A stretch of 37,486 bases of DNA from PCRC01 sp040384665 (GCA_040384665.1 JAZKIY010000047.1:1-37486), one strand, 5' to 3'. Positions 1 to 9,050 are shown, counted from the stretch's first letter. The notes: a model not told the origin generated them from the letters alone. Translations and numbers: made by a program.

Positions 1-751
1 CGTGGGCCATGGTGTCCAGGCCCACCACGTCGGCGGTGCGGAAGGTGCCGCTGCTGGCGCGGCCCAGCTTCTTGCCGGTGAGGTCGTCCACCACGTCGTA
101 GCTGAGGCCGAAGTTCTCCACCTCTTTCATCGTGCCCAGCATGCCGGCAATGCCGACCCGGTTGGCGATGAAGTTGGGCGTGTCGTGCGCGCGCACCACG
201 CCCTTGCCCAGGCCACTGGTGACAAAGGTTTCCAGATCGTCCAGGATTTGCGGCTGGGTGGTGGGCGTGTTGATCAGCTCCACCAAATACATGTAGCGCG
301 GTGGGTTGAAGAAATGGATGCCGCAAAAACGCGGCTTGATTGCTTCGGGCAACGCCTCGCTGAGCTTGGTGATGGAGAGACCTGAAGTGTTGGACGCGAC
401 GATGGCGTGCGGCGCCACAAACGGTGCGATCTTTTTGTACAGGTCGAGCTTCCAGTCCATGCGCTCGGCGATGGCCTCGATGATGAGGTCGCAGTCGCGC
501 AGCTGCTCCAGATGCTCTTCGTAATTGGCCTGGCCAATCAGGCCAGCGTCATCGACCACACCCAGCGGTGCGGGCTTGAGCTTCTTGAGGTTGTCAACGG
601 CACGCGTGACGATGCCGTTCTTCGGCCCCTCTTTCGCCGGCAGATCGAACAACACGACCGCCACCTTGCAGTTGACCAGATGGGCGGCGATCTGCGCGCC
701 CATCACACCGGCGCCGAGCACCGCGACTTTTTTGACCTGGAATCGGGACAT
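1..751 (-). CDS. 3-hydroxyacyl-CoA dehydrogenase, FadB/FadN-like (3' end outside window)
   Basis: The first 250 residues of an NAD-dependent 3-hydroxyacyl-CoA dehydrogenase are visible; the gene runs off the left edge. The N-terminus has the Rossmann motif GAGVMG at about residues 13-18, followed by the family segments IIEAIAER and ASNTSGLSI. The catalytic-His region GIHFFNPPRYM lies near residue 145. Family role: oxidises 3-hydroxyacyl-CoA to 3-ketoacyl-CoA in beta-oxidation. Long homologues of about 800 residues carry an enoyl-CoA hydratase domain at the C-terminus; whether this one does cannot be seen. The ATG at 751 is only 10 bases after the acyl-CoA dehydrogenase stop, so the two are probably co-transcribed. 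Family assignment is firm; exact substrate is unknown. Confidence 0.93.
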   Translation of the reverse strand, partial: MSRFQVKKVAVLGAGVMGAQIAAHLVNCKVAVVLFDLPAKEGPKNGIVTRAVDNLKKLKPAPLGVVDDAGLIGQANYEEHLEQLRDCDLIIEAIAERMDWKLDLYKKIAPFVAPHAIVASNTSGLSITKLSEALPEAIKPRFCGIHFFNPPRYMYLVELINTPTTQPQILDDLETFVTSGLGKGVVRAHDTPNFIANRVGIAGMLGTMKEVENFGLSYDVVDDLTGKKLGRASSGTFRTADVVGLDTMAH

Positions 752-761
752 GTCTTTTCTT

Positions 762-2558
762 TCAGGCAAGGGCCAGTTCGGTGTCCATCAGCACCTTGCT
801 GCCAGTGCGTGCAGTGCGCATCAGCATCGCGGTCTCGGGGAAGAGCTTGGCGAAGTAGAAGCGTGCGGTCTGCAGCTTGGCCTGGTAAAACGGGTCGGTG
901 TTGCCGGCGGCGATTTCGCGCAAGGCCACCTGCGCCATGCGGGCGAAGAAATAGCCAAACACCAGGTGCCCGGCCACGCGCAGGTAGTCCACGGCAGCAG
1001 CGCCCACCTCGTCGGCGTTCTGGAAGCCCTTGAAGCCGATCTCGGTGGTGAACTTGGTCATCTGGTCGCCCAGGTAGGCCACCGGGTTGATGAACTCGGC
1101 CATCTTTTCGTTGACGCCTTCTTCCTCCACCAGCTTGGCCACCAGCTTGCCGAACTTCTTCAGCGTGGCACCGTTGTTGCCGAGGATCTTGCGGCCCAGC
1201 AAGTCGAGCGACTGCACGGTGTTCGTACCTTCGTAGATCATGTTGATGCGGGCATCTCGCACGAACTGCTCCATGCCCCATTCCTTGATGTAACCGTGGC
1301 CGCCAAAGACCTGCTGGCACATCGTGGTGGCCTGGTAACCGTTGTCGGTAAGAAAGGCTTTGACGATGGGGGTGAGCATCGCCACGATCTCGCCGCTCTC
1401 GGCACGCACTTTCTCGTCGGGGTGGTTCAGTTCCTTGTCGAGCAGCAGCGTGCAGAAGATCGCCAGCGCGCGGCCGCCTTCGGCGTAGGCCTTGGCAGTC
1501 AGCAGCATCTTGCGCACGTCGGGGTGCACGATGATGGGGTCGGCCGGCTTGTCTTTGGCTTTCACGCCGGACAGGCTGCGCATCTGGATGCGGTCTTTCG
1601 CATAGGCCAGCGCGTTCTGGTAGGCCACTTCGGTCAGGCCCAGCGACTGGTTGCCCACGCCGAGGCGAGCGGCGTTCATCATCACGAACATCGCGGCCAG
1701 GCCCTTGTTGGGCGCGCCCACCAGCGTGCCGGTGGCGCCGTCGAGGTTGATCTGCGCGGTGGCATTGCCGTGGATGCCCATCTTGTGCTCCAGGCCACCG
1801 CAGAAGATCGGGTTGCGCGCGCCGAGCGAGCCGTCGGCATTGACGTGGTACTTGGGCACGATGAACAGGCTGATGCCCTTGCTGCCCACCGGCGCGTCGG
1901 GCAGGCGGGCCAGCACCAGGTGAATGATGTTGGCGGCCATGTCGTGTTCACCGGCGCTGATGAAGATCTTGTTGCCGGTGAGCTTGTAGGTGCCGTCCGC
2001 CTGCGGTTCGGCCTTGGTGCGCAGCATGCCGAGGTCGGTGCCGCAATGGGCTTCGGTCAGGCACATGGTGCCGGTCCATTCGCCGCTGGTGAGCTTGGTC
2101 AAATAGGTTTTCTTCTGTTCTTCGGTGCCGTGCGCGTGCAGGCATTCGTAGGCACCGTGGCTCAGGCCGGGGTACATGGTCCAGGCCTGGTTCGCCGAGT
2201 TCAGCATTTCGTAGAGGCACTGGTTCACGACGAAGGGCAGGCCCTGGCCGCCGTACTCGGGGTCGCAGCTCAGTGCCGGCCAGCCGCCTTCAACGTATTG
2301 GGCATAGGCTTGCTTGAAGCCTTTGGGCGCCGTCACCTCATGCGTGGCACGGTCGAGCGTGCAGCCTTCTTCGTCGCCGCTGATGTTCAGCGGGAAGGTC
2401 ACCTCGGCGGCGAACTTGCCGGCTTCTTCGAGCACGGCGTTGATGGTGTCGGCATCGACGTCGGCATGCTTGGGCAGGGCCTTGAACTCGTCGGTGACCT
2501 TGAAGACTTCATGCATCAAAAATTGCATGTCGCGCAGGGGCGGGTTGTAGGTGGGCAT
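762..2558 (-). CDS. acyl-CoA dehydrogenase (long, about 600-residue family)
   Basis: A 598-residue FAD-dependent acyl-CoA dehydrogenase catalysing the first step of beta-oxidation. It belongs to the long subfamily with an extra C-terminal domain, the type often annotated FadE- or DmdC-like. Visible signatures are the flavin/substrate segment MCLTEAHCGTDLG (165-177), the FISAGEHD segment (199-206) and the C-terminal motif FGGHGYIKEWGMEQ (418-431). The likely catalytic base is Glu443 in MIYEGTNTVQ. The ATG at 2558 follows the tetR stop by 3 bases, so translation is probably coupled. The neighbouring 3-hydroxyacyl-CoA dehydrogenase supports a fatty-acid or related acyl-CoA degradation operon. 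Chain length and exact substrate cannot be read from sequence. No truncation or odd residues seen. Confidence 0.95.
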   Translation of the reverse strand: MPTYNPPLRDMQFLMHEVFKVTDEFKALPKHADVDADTINAVLEEAGKFAAEVTFPLNISGDEEGCTLDRATHEVTAPKGFKQAYAQYVEGGWPALSCDPEYGGQGLPFVVNQCLYEMLNSANQAWTMYPGLSHGAYECLHAHGTEEQKKTYLTKLTSGEWTGTMCLTEAHCGTDLGMLRTKAEPQADGTYKLTGNKIFISAGEHDMAANIIHLVLARLPDAPVGSKGISLFIVPKYHVNADGSLGARNPIFCGGLEHKMGIHGNATAQINLDGATGTLVGAPNKGLAAMFVMMNAARLGVGNQSLGLTEVAYQNALAYAKDRIQMRSLSGVKAKDKPADPIIVHPDVRKMLLTAKAYAEGGRALAIFCTLLLDKELNHPDEKVRAESGEIVAMLTPIVKAFLTDNGYQATTMCQQVFGGHGYIKEWGMEQFVRDARINMIYEGTNTVQSLDLLGRKILGNNGATLKKFGKLVAKLVEEEGVNEKMAEFINPVAYLGDQMTKFTTEIGFKGFQNADEVGAAAVDYLRVAGHLVFGYFFARMAQVALREIAAGNTDPFYQAKLQTARFYFAKLFPETAMLMRTARTGSKVLMDTELALA

Positions 2559-2561
2559 GGT

Positions 2562-3281
2562 TCAGTCCTTCGAGGGTGTGTGTTTGGAAGATTTGGAAAC
2601 GGGTTTGGCAGCCACCGCACGCAGCGGCGCCTTGGCGGGGCTGGCCGGGTGGCCATAGCGGGCGAGGATGTGGTCGAACCCGGTGCGGGCACGGGCCACC
2701 GAACCGGGGGTTTTGAGGAAGCGTGCTTCGTAGTGCAGCGCGAGGATCACGCCGTGCAGCTCAAACGCCATTTGCTGGTGGTCGGTGCCAGGCAGCAGGT
2801 CGCCCATGTCGCGGGCCTGCACCACGGCGCGGTTGATGGCCGCGAGCCAGGTTTGCACCGAACCGGCCAGCGCGTCACGCACCGGGCCAGGCCGGTCGTC
2901 AAACTCGACCGCACCGCTGATGTAGAGGCAACCAGAGTCGATCTCGACCGAGGTGCGCTGCATCCAGTTGTCCACCATCGCCCGCAGGCGCGGCAGGCCA
3001 CGGGGCTGTTGCAGCGAGGGGTAGAACACCTCTTCTTCAAAGCGGCGGTGGTATTCGCGGATCACCGAGATCTGCAACTCCTCGCGTGAGCCAAAATGGG
3101 CGAACACACCCGACTTGCTCATCTGCGTGACCTCGGCCAACGCACCGATGCTCAGGCCTTCCAGCCCGATCTGGGTGGCCAGGCCCAAGGCGGCATCGAC
3201 GATGGCGACCTTGGTTTGCTGGCCTTTTTGCAGGGCCCGGCCTTCGCGGCTGGTTTTGACGGGCAGGGAAGAAACCGGCAC
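2562..3281 (-). CDS. TetR-family regulator of the beta-oxidation operon
   Basis: A 239-residue TetR/AcrR-type repressor. Residues about 24-70 form the N-terminal helix-turn-helix, with the typical SIGALAEVTQMSKSGVFAHF segment and then FGSREEL. The rest is an alpha-helical ligand/dimer domain. I use the GTG at 3281 because a clear AGGAGA ribosome site lies just upstream of it; a nearby ATG at 3286 is out of frame. It is the first gene of the operon, 3 bases before the acyl-CoA dehydrogenase. By family precedent it probably senses an acyl-CoA and represses its own operon. A palindrome 19 bases upstream (3300-3307) is a good candidate operator. The ligand is inference only. Confidence 0.92.
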   Translation of the reverse strand: MPVSSLPVKTSREGRALQKGQQTKVAIVDAALGLATQIGLEGLSIGALAEVTQMSKSGVFAHFGSREELQISVIREYHRRFEEEVFYPSLQQPRGLPRLRAMVDNWMQRTSVEIDSGCLYISGAVEFDDRPGPVRDALAGSVQTWLAAINRAVVQARDMGDLLPGTDHQQMAFELHGVILALHYEARFLKTPGSVARARTGFDHILARYGHPASPAKAPLRAVAAKPVSKSSKHTPSKD

Positions 3282-3291
3282 GGCATCTCCT

Positions 3292-3315
3292 AAAAAAGAA
3301 CGATCGTGCTATTTT
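3292..3315. promoter_or_regulatory. Candidate TetR operator upstream of the beta-oxidation operon
   Basis: The core acgatcgt at 3300-3307 is a perfect 8-base palindrome. The flanks continue the symmetry at 6 of 8 positions per side (A-rich left, T-rich right). It lies 19 bases before the regulator's GTG, so bound repressor would block initiation. Symmetric sites with an ACGnnCGT core are usual for TetR regulators of acyl-CoA degradation in proteobacteria. Binding is inference. Confidence 0.5.
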
Positions 3316-3424
3316 GCAGCAAATCGCCCGGGGTCACCAGTACCCCACCCTGTCTAGAGGCGATTGTCTAAGAATCGCGTCAAAATTCCCGGGTTAACCC
3401 TCATCAGCCGCCCGCTGCGGCATG

Positions 3425-3490
3425 AATTTCAAACAAAAGCGATGCCAAGCCCTAGTGAAACCTGGCGCTCTTGCTCAGAAATTTATAGCA
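3425..3490 (+). repeat. Short interspersed repeat, copy 1 (downstream of slmA)
   Basis: An AT-richer segment in the gap between slmA and the tetR promoter. Its 19-base core at 3449-3467 (gccctagtgaaacctggcg) matches 17 of 19 bases of the reverse complement of 20557-20575. Both copies have ttcaa upstream and an AT-rich end containing tata. The AT-rich end runs into slmA and supplies its stop codon, TAA. The remaining gap 3282-3424 holds the tetR promoter and a small hairpin (gcgatt 3360-3365 / aatcgc 3373-3378); nothing else was recognised. Confidence 0.6.
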
Positions 3491-4160
3491 AACGGGTGAG
3501 GCTGAGTTCCAGATGCTCCGACGGCAGGCGCTTGAAGCCCGAGCGTGCAAAACGCTGCAGCCGCCCCACCACAAAGGCGGTCAACACCGACGCGCGCACC
3601 TGGGCCTCTACCGTTGGTGTGGCCGAGCCCTGGCTTTCGGCCAGTGGCCGCAGGCACTGGCGCAGGGTGGCTTCGATCTTGTCAAAAAACTGGTTCATGC
3701 GCTGCTGCAGGCGCTCGTTCTCGAACACCAGCGCGTCACCGACCATCACCCGTGTCATGCCGGGGTTTTTCTCGGCGAACTGCAACAGCATGGCCACCAG
3801 TTGGCCAGCCTGGCGGGCGCCGTCTGGCGGTGCGGCATCCGCGCCTGCGCGCTCGGTGATCTGGTTGATGAGGGTGAACACGGTCTGCTCGATGAACTCG
3901 ATCAGGCCTTCAAACATCTGCGCCTTGCTGGCGAAGTGGCGGTACAGCGCGGCCTCGCTCACGTCGAGGCGGGCGGCCAGCGCGGCGGTGGTGACGCGCT
4001 CGGCGCCCGGCTGCTCCAGCATGCCCGCGAGCGTCTGCAGAATCTGCACCCGCCGCTCACCCGGCTTGGGGCGCTTGCGCACCACCGGCTCGGACACTGA
4101 ACCGGTGGGCTCGGTGTCGGCGTCGAGGTCTGTGGCGGTGTGGGGGTCGGTATCGGACAT
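3483..4160 (-). CDS. slmA: Nucleoid occlusion factor SlmA
   Basis: A 225-residue TetR-fold protein matching SlmA, the nucleoid-associated inhibitor of FtsZ ring assembly that binds specific chromosomal sites and stops division over the DNA. Evidence: the GERRVQILQTLAGMLEQPG start of the DNA-binding domain (about 35-53), the helix-turn-helix with VSEAALYRHFASKAQMFEGL, and the C-terminal segment with NPGMTRVMVGDAL. I prefer the ATG at 4160 (MSDTDPH) over a GTG at 4193, because the extra 11 residues look non-conserved. The acidic/Thr-rich stretch before residue 30 is poorly conserved in the family. It lies 55 bases after uvrA on the same strand and could be co-transcribed. The stop codon lies inside a repeat copy. 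Confidence 0.9.
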   Translation of the reverse strand: MSDTDPHTATDLDADTEPTGSVSEPVVRKRPKPGERRVQILQTLAGMLEQPGAERVTTAALAARLDVSEAALYRHFASKAQMFEGLIEFIEQTVFTLINQITERAGADAAPPDGARQAGQLVAMLLQFAEKNPGMTRVMVGDALVFENERLQQRMNQFFDKIEATLRQCLRPLAESQGSATPTVEAQVRASVLTAFVVGRLQRFARSGFKRLPSEHLELSLTRLL

Positions 4161-4215
4161 GGTGCAAGCGCTGTTACTTTTTGATTCTCGCACAGCGCCT
4201 GCGTCGCCCGGCAGC

Positions 4216-7200
4216 TCAGGCGGGCCGCTCGTCCAGCAACCGCTTCAGGTAGTGCCCGGTGAAGCTGTCTGCGTGCGCGGCCACCTGTTCGGGTGTGCCG
4301 GTCACCAGCACCTGGCCACCGCCCGAACCCCCTTCGGGACCCATGTCGATCAGCCAGTCGGCGGTTTTGATGACGTCGAGGTTGTGCTCGATGATCACAA
4401 TGGTGTTGCCCGCGTCGCGCAGCTGGTGCAGCACCTTCAGCAGCAAATCGATGTCGGCAAAGTGCAGGCCGGTGGTGGGCTCGTCGAGGATGTAGAGCGT
4501 GCGGCCGGTGTCGCGCTTGCTCAGCTCCAGCGCCAGCTTGACGCGCTGCGCCTCGCCGCCCGACAGCGTGGTCGCCGCCTGGCCGAGCCGCACGTAGCTC
4601 AGGCCCACGTCCAGCAGGGTGTGCAGCTTGCGCGCGATGGTGGGCACAGCTTTCAGGAAGTCATAGGCGGCTTCCACTGTCATGTCCAGAATCTGCGCGA
4701 TGTTGCGGCCTTTCCACATCACCTCCAGCGTCTCGCGGTTGTAGCGCTGGCCGTGGCAGACGTCACAGGGCACATACACATCGGGCAGGAAGTGCATTTC
4801 CACCTTGACCATGCCGTCGCCCTGGCAGGCCTCACAGCGCCCGCCCGCCACGTTGAAACTGAAGCGGCCCGGCCCGTAGCCGCGCTCGCGCGCCATCGGC
4901 ACCTCGGCCATCAGCTCGCGGATGGGGGTGAACAGCCCGGTGTAGGTGGCCGGGTTGCTGCGCGGGGTGCGGCCGATGGGGGATTGGTCGACGTTGATGA
5001 CTTTGTCGAAATGCTCAATGCCGTCGATGGCTTCGTGCGGGGCTGGCTCGTCGTGCGCACGGTACAACTGGCGCGCCACGGCGGCGTAGAGCGTGTCGTT
5101 CACCAGCGTGGACTTGCCGGAACCCGACACGCCGGTGACGCAGGTGAGCAGGCCCACGGGGAAGTCAACGCTCACATTTTTCAGGTTGTTGCCACTGGCC
5201 CCGGTGATGCGCAGCACCTGCGGGTTGGCCTGGTCGGCCAGCGTGTGGCGCTTGGCCGGCACCTCGATGCGCAGGGTTTGCGCCATGTAGCGGCCGGTGA
5301 GCGATGCCGGGTTGGCCTGCACCTCGGCCGGTGTGCCCTGCGCGATCACGCGGCCACCGTGCACGCCCGCGCCCGGCCCCATGTCGATGCAGTAGTCGGC
5401 GGCGCGGATCATGTCTTCGTCGTGCTCAACCACCAGCACGCTGTTGCCGAGGTCGCGCAAATGCTGGAGGGTGCCGATCAGCCGGTCGTTGTCGCGCTGG
5501 TGCAGGCCGATGCTGGGCTCGTCGAGCACGTACATCACACCGGTCAGACCGGAGCCGATTTGCGAGGCCAGCCGGATGCGCTGCGACTCGCCACCACTCA
5601 GCGTCTCGGCGCTGCGGTCCAGGCTCAGGTAGTTCAGGCCCACGTCGTTCAAAAACTTCAGCCGCAGGCCGATTTCGCGCACCACCTTGTCGGCAATTTC
5701 CGCGCGGGCACCGTGCAGCTTGAGTTGGCTGAAATAGGCAAAGCTGTCGCGCAGCGTGACGCGGCTGACCTCGAAGATCGCACGCGCCTGCGCGCCCTCG
5801 CCCAGCTTCACATGGCGCGCCTCGCGCCGCAACCGGGTGCCGCCGCAGTCCGGACAGGGCTGCACGCCACGGTAGCGGGCCAGCTCCTCCCGCACCGCGG
5901 GCGAGTCGGTTTCGCGGTAGCGCCGCACCATGTTGGGAACGATGCCTTCAAACGGGTGCTTCTTCGCCACCTTGCGGGCGGCACCGCCCGAATCGGTCAG
6001 GTAGCTGAAGCGGATGTCTTCCTCGCCCGAGCCGAACAAAATCGCCTGCTGCACTGGCGGCAGCAAGGTCTCGAACGGCGTGTCCACGTCAAACTGGTAA
6101 TGCTTGGCCAGGCTTTCAATCAGGTTGAAGTAGTGGGCGTTGCGCCGGTCCCAGCCCTTGATGGCGCCGCTGGCCAGGCTCAGCGATGGGAACGCCACCA
6201 CCCGCGCCGGGTCGAAATGCTCGCGGTGGCCCAGGCCGTCGCAGGCGGGGCAGGCGCCCACCGGTGAGTTGAACGAGAACAGGCGCGGCTCCAGCTCCGA
6301 GATCGAATAGCTGCAGACCGGGCAGGAAAACTTGGCATTGAAGGCGTGTTCTGCGCCGGTGTCGGTTTCCAGCGCAATCGCCCGGCCTTCGGCCAGCCGC
6401 AGCGCGGCCTCGAAGCTTTCGGCCAGGCGCTGCTTCATGTCTGGCCGCACCTTGAGCCGGTCGATCACCACGTCGATGCTGTGCTTCTCGGTCCTCTTCA
6501 GTTTGGGCAGCGCGTCGAACTCATAGGCTTGCCCATTGACGCGAAAGCGCACATAGCCGCGCGCCTGCATGTCGGCAAACACGTCCAGAAATTCGCCCTT
6601 CTTCTCGCGTGCGACCGGCGCCAGCACCATCAGCTTGGTGTCTTCTGGCAACGCCAGCACCGCGTCCACCATCTGCGACACGGTTTGCGCCTGCAGCGGC
6701 AGGTCGTGGTCGGGGCAATAGGGTGTGCCGGCGCGGGCAAACAGCAGCCGCAGGTAGTCGTGGATCTCGGTCACCGTGCCGACGGTGGAGCGCGGGTTGT
6801 GGCTGGTGGCTTTTTGCTCAATGGAAATCGCCGGGCTCAGGCCCTCGATCAAATCGACATCGGGCTTGTCCATCAGCTGCAGAAACTGCCGGGCGTAAGT
6901 GCTCAGGCTTTCCACGTAGCGACGCTGGCCCTCGGCGTACAGCGTGTCAAACGCCAGGCTGGACTTGCCCGAGCCACTCAGGCCGGTGATCACCACCAGC
7001 TGGTTGCGCGGGATGTCGAGGTCGATGTTCTTCAGGTTGTGGGTGCGCGCACCCCGGATGCTGATGCGCTGGCTGGCCAGCACACGGGCCAGGTGGGGCC
7101 CCTCTTCGCTGTCTGCGAGGTATTTGCCGTCGGTCGAAGAGTTCAAGGTGGTGCAATCGGAGGTCAACCAACCATGATAATTAAAGATCACCGGCTCCGC

Positions 7201-7218
7201 ACGGGCCCTGTGCCACAT
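4216..7218 (-). CDS. uvrA: Excinuclease ABC subunit A
   Basis: UvrA, the damage-recognition ATPase of nucleotide excision repair, which loads UvrB on lesions. Two ABC ATPase modules are visible. The N-terminal module has Walker A GLSGSGKSS and signature LSGGESQRIRLAS. The C-terminal module has Walker A GVSGSGKST, signature LSGGEAQRVKLAL and Walker B ILDEPTTGLH. Two zinc-finger Cys sets are intact: CPVC/CPAC in the first half and CEAC/CDVC in the second. From the ATG at 7218 the protein has 1000 residues. That leaves about 50 residues before the conserved ISIRGARTHNLKNID, so a downstream TTG at 7146 is a possible alternative start. It diverges from the MFS gene across a short gap. No convincing LexA box (CTGT-N8-ACAG) was found nearby. 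Confidence 0.97.
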   Translation of the reverse strand: MWHRARAEPVIFNYHGWLTSDCTTLNSSTDGKYLADSEEGPHLARVLASQRISIRGARTHNLKNIDLDIPRNQLVVITGLSGSGKSSLAFDTLYAEGQRRYVESLSTYARQFLQLMDKPDVDLIEGLSPAISIEQKATSHNPRSTVGTVTEIHDYLRLLFARAGTPYCPDHDLPLQAQTVSQMVDAVLALPEDTKLMVLAPVAREKKGEFLDVFADMQARGYVRFRVNGQAYEFDALPKLKRTEKHSIDVVIDRLKVRPDMKQRLAESFEAALRLAEGRAIALETDTGAEHAFNAKFSCPVCSYSISELEPRLFSFNSPVGACPACDGLGHREHFDPARVVAFPSLSLASGAIKGWDRRNAHYFNLIESLAKHYQFDVDTPFETLLPPVQQAILFGSGEEDIRFSYLTDSGGAARKVAKKHPFEGIVPNMVRRYRETDSPAVREELARYRGVQPCPDCGGTRLRREARHVKLGEGAQARAIFEVSRVTLRDSFAYFSQLKLHGARAEIADKVVREIGLRLKFLNDVGLNYLSLDRSAETLSGGESQRIRLASQIGSGLTGVMYVLDEPSIGLHQRDNDRLIGTLQHLRDLGNSVLVVEHDEDMIRAADYCIDMGPGAGVHGGRVIAQGTPAEVQANPASLTGRYMAQTLRIEVPAKRHTLADQANPQVLRITGASGNNLKNVSVDFPVGLLTCVTGVSGSGKSTLVNDTLYAAVARQLYRAHDEPAPHEAIDGIEHFDKVINVDQSPIGRTPRSNPATYTGLFTPIRELMAEVPMARERGYGPGRFSFNVAGGRCEACQGDGMVKVEMHFLPDVYVPCDVCHGQRYNRETLEVMWKGRNIAQILDMTVEAAYDFLKAVPTIARKLHTLLDVGLSYVRLGQAATTLSGGEAQRVKLALELSKRDTGRTLYILDEPTTGLHFADIDLLLKVLHQLRDAGNTIVIIEHNLDVIKTADWLIDMGPEGGSGGGQVLVTGTPEQVAAHADSFTGHYLKRLLDERPA

Positions 7219-7271
7219 CGCGGACAATAATTGCTCTTTATTCAGGCTCGCCGGCCCCCTTCGGCGCCATT

Positions 7272-8513
7272 TTGACCGTGTCCAACCCCACTTCCGCCCT
7301 GCCCACCACCGACCGCATGACGCCCTTGGAACGCCGTTCCAGCCTGTCGCTGGCGCTGATTTACGCGCTGCGGATGCTGGGCCTGTTCCTGGTGTTGCCG
7401 GTGTTTGCACTCGAAGCCACCCGCTACCCCGGCGGCGGCGACCCGGCCGTGGTTGGCCTCGCCATGGGCATTTATGGCCTGACACAAGGCCTGTTGCAGA
7501 TTCCGTTCGGCATGGCCTCGGACCGGCTGGGGCGCAAGAAGGTGATCGTTTTCGGGCTCTTGCTGTTCGCCGCAGGCAGCCTGCTGGCGGCGTCAGCCAC
7601 CACCCTCACCTGGGTGACCATCGGCCGGGCCTTGCAGGGCGCCGGGGCGGTCTCCGCCGCTGTCACGGCCCTGCTGGCCGACCAGACCCGCGACGAGGTG
7701 CGCACCAAAGCCATGGCGCTGGTGGGCATGAGCATCGGGCTGATGTTCGCGCTGTCGCTGATCGTGGCGCCGATTCTTGCCGCCCACATCCACCTGAGCG
7801 GCCTGTTTGCGGTGACCGGTGTGCTGGCGTTGGGTGGCGTCGCGGTGGTCGTCTGGCTGGTGCCGGCAGAGCCGTTGCAGCACCGCGACACCCCCCGCGG
7901 CAAACTGTCTGAAGTGCTGACGCATGTGGAAATGCTGCGCATCAACGTGGGCGTGTTCGTGCTGCACGCGGTGCAACTGGCGATGTGGGTGGCGGTGCCA
8001 GCGCTGCTGGTGAGTGCCGGCCTGAGCAAAGACCACCACTGGTGGGTCTACCTGCCGGCCATCCTGGCGTCGTTCGTGGTGATGGCGTTCACGCTGTTTC
8101 CGCTGGAAAAGCGTGGCTACCTGCGGGCGGTGTTCCTGGCCGGTATTGGCGTGGTCACGGTGGTGCAGGTGGGCCTGTTGGTGGTGTCGTCTGCCCCGAC
8201 CATCGGTTGGTTGGCAACGCTGCTGTTTGTGTTTTTCTGCGCGCTGAACGTGCTGGAAGCCAGCCAGCCGAGCATGGCGTCGCGCGCGGCGCCGGCACAC
8301 GCCCGCGGTGCGGCGCTGGGCTTTTACAACACACTGCAGTCGCTTGGCTTTTTTGCCGGCGGCGCAGTGGGCGGGGTGCTGTTGAAAAACCACGGCCTGG
8401 AAGGCTTGTTCATGGCCTGCACCGGCGCCATGCTGCTCTGGCTGGTGGTGGCCTGGCCCATGAAGGCCACACCGCCCAAAACCCGGCCAGTGGCCCAGTC
8501 ACAGGCCGCATAA
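7272..8513 (+). CDS. MFS transporter, YajR-like
   Basis: A 12-helix major facilitator superfamily protein of about 413 residues. The N-terminal part has ALRMLGLFLVLPVFALEA and the MFS signature GMASDRLGRKKVI between helices 2 and 3. Later segments are strongly hydrophobic, and the protein ends soon after the last helix, so any YajR-type C-terminal extra domain is absent. The start is uncertain: TTG 7272, GTG 7278 and ATG 7317 are in frame and none has a good ribosome site. The ATG (MTPLERRSSLSL) sits closest to the conserved region. It lies upstream of ssb with a 27-base gap, so the two may share a transcript. Substrate unknown; drug or sugar efflux are guesses from the family. Confidence 0.9.
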   Translation: MTVSNPTSALPTTDRMTPLERRSSLSLALIYALRMLGLFLVLPVFALEATRYPGGGDPAVVGLAMGIYGLTQGLLQIPFGMASDRLGRKKVIVFGLLLFAAGSLLAASATTLTWVTIGRALQGAGAVSAAVTALLADQTRDEVRTKAMALVGMSIGLMFALSLIVAPILAAHIHLSGLFAVTGVLALGGVAVVVWLVPAEPLQHRDTPRGKLSEVLTHVEMLRINVGVFVLHAVQLAMWVAVPALLVSAGLSKDHHWWVYLPAILASFVVMAFTLFPLEKRGYLRAVFLAGIGVVTVVQVGLLVVSSAPTIGWLATLLFVFFCALNVLEASQPSMASRAAPAHARGAALGFYNTLQSLGFFAGGAVGGVLLKNHGLEGLFMACTGAMLLWLVVAWPMKATPPKTRPVAQSQAA

Positions 8514-8540
8514 TCCAAAAAATCTACGTGGAGAGAAGTC

Positions 8541-9047
8541 ATGGCATCCGTCAACAAAGTCATTCTGGTCGGCAATTGCGGCCGCGACCCTGAAATCCGT
8601 TACCTGCCTTCGGGCCAGGCCGTGGCCAACGTCAGCGTGGCCACCTCCACCCGCCGCAAAGACAAAAACAGCGGCGAAACGGTGGAAGACACCCAGTGGC
8701 ACCGCGTCACCTTCTACGACCGCCTGGCCGAGATCGCCGGTGAGTACGTGAAGAAGGGCCGCCCCATCTATGTCGAAGGTCGCCTGAAATACGGCACCTA
8801 CACCGACAAGACCACCGGCGTGGAGAAGAACACGGTCGACATCATCGCCACCGAGTTGCAGTTGCTCGGCGGCCGCGAAGGCATGGGCGGCCCTGGCGGT
8901 GACGAAGGCGGCGGCGGTGGCTACAGCCGCCCCCCGGCACCCGCCCCCCGCAGCGCCGCACCGGCACCGGCACCGGCACCGCGCCAGCAAACACCGGCCA
9001 AGTCGTCGTCAGGCTTTGACGACATGGACGACGACATTCCGTTCTAG
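8541..9047 (+). CDS. ssb: Single-stranded DNA-binding protein
   Basis: SSB, 168 residues; it coats single-stranded DNA as a tetramer and recruits replication and repair enzymes. The OB fold covers about residues 1-110 (MASVNKVILVGNCGRDPEIR start, with TQWHRVTFYDRLAEIAGEYV). A Gly-rich then Ala-Pro-rich linker follows, and the conserved acidic tip DDDIPF that binds partner proteins. The ribosome site GGAGAGAAG precedes the ATG. The linker contains four exact copies of a 6-base unit. Only three bases separate its stop from the opposing Sel1-repeat gene. The uvrA-MFS-ssb order keeps two repair genes close together. Confidence 0.97.
   Translation: MASVNKVILVGNCGRDPEIRYLPSGQAVANVSVATSTRRKDKNSGETVEDTQWHRVTFYDRLAEIAGEYVKKGRPIYVEGRLKYGTYTDKTTGVEKNTVDIIATELQLLGGREGMGGPGGDEGGGGGYSRPPAPAPRSAAPAPAPAPRQQTPAKSSSGFDDMDDDIPF
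8958..8981 (+). repeat. Hexanucleotide tandem repeat in the ssb linker
   Basis: Four exact tandem copies of gcaccg encode Ala-Pro pairs in the disordered SSB linker. Copy-number slippage would stay in frame and change linker length only. Confidence 0.85.
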
Positions 9048-9050
9048 AAA

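Noticed and set aside
525..3089. Long open frame on the plus strand (about 850 codons)
   Set aside because: It lies entirely antisense to the acyl-CoA dehydrogenase and tetR genes, with His/Gly/Val-rich sequence typical of shadow frames in high-GC DNA.
3364..6267. Open frame of about 970 codons on the plus strand
   Set aside because: Antisense to slmA and uvrA; no recognisable protein features, while both opposite-strand genes are clear.
7147..7271. LexA (SOS) box for uvrA
   Set aside because: No CTGT-N8-ACAG match found; one partial CTGT has no proper partner.
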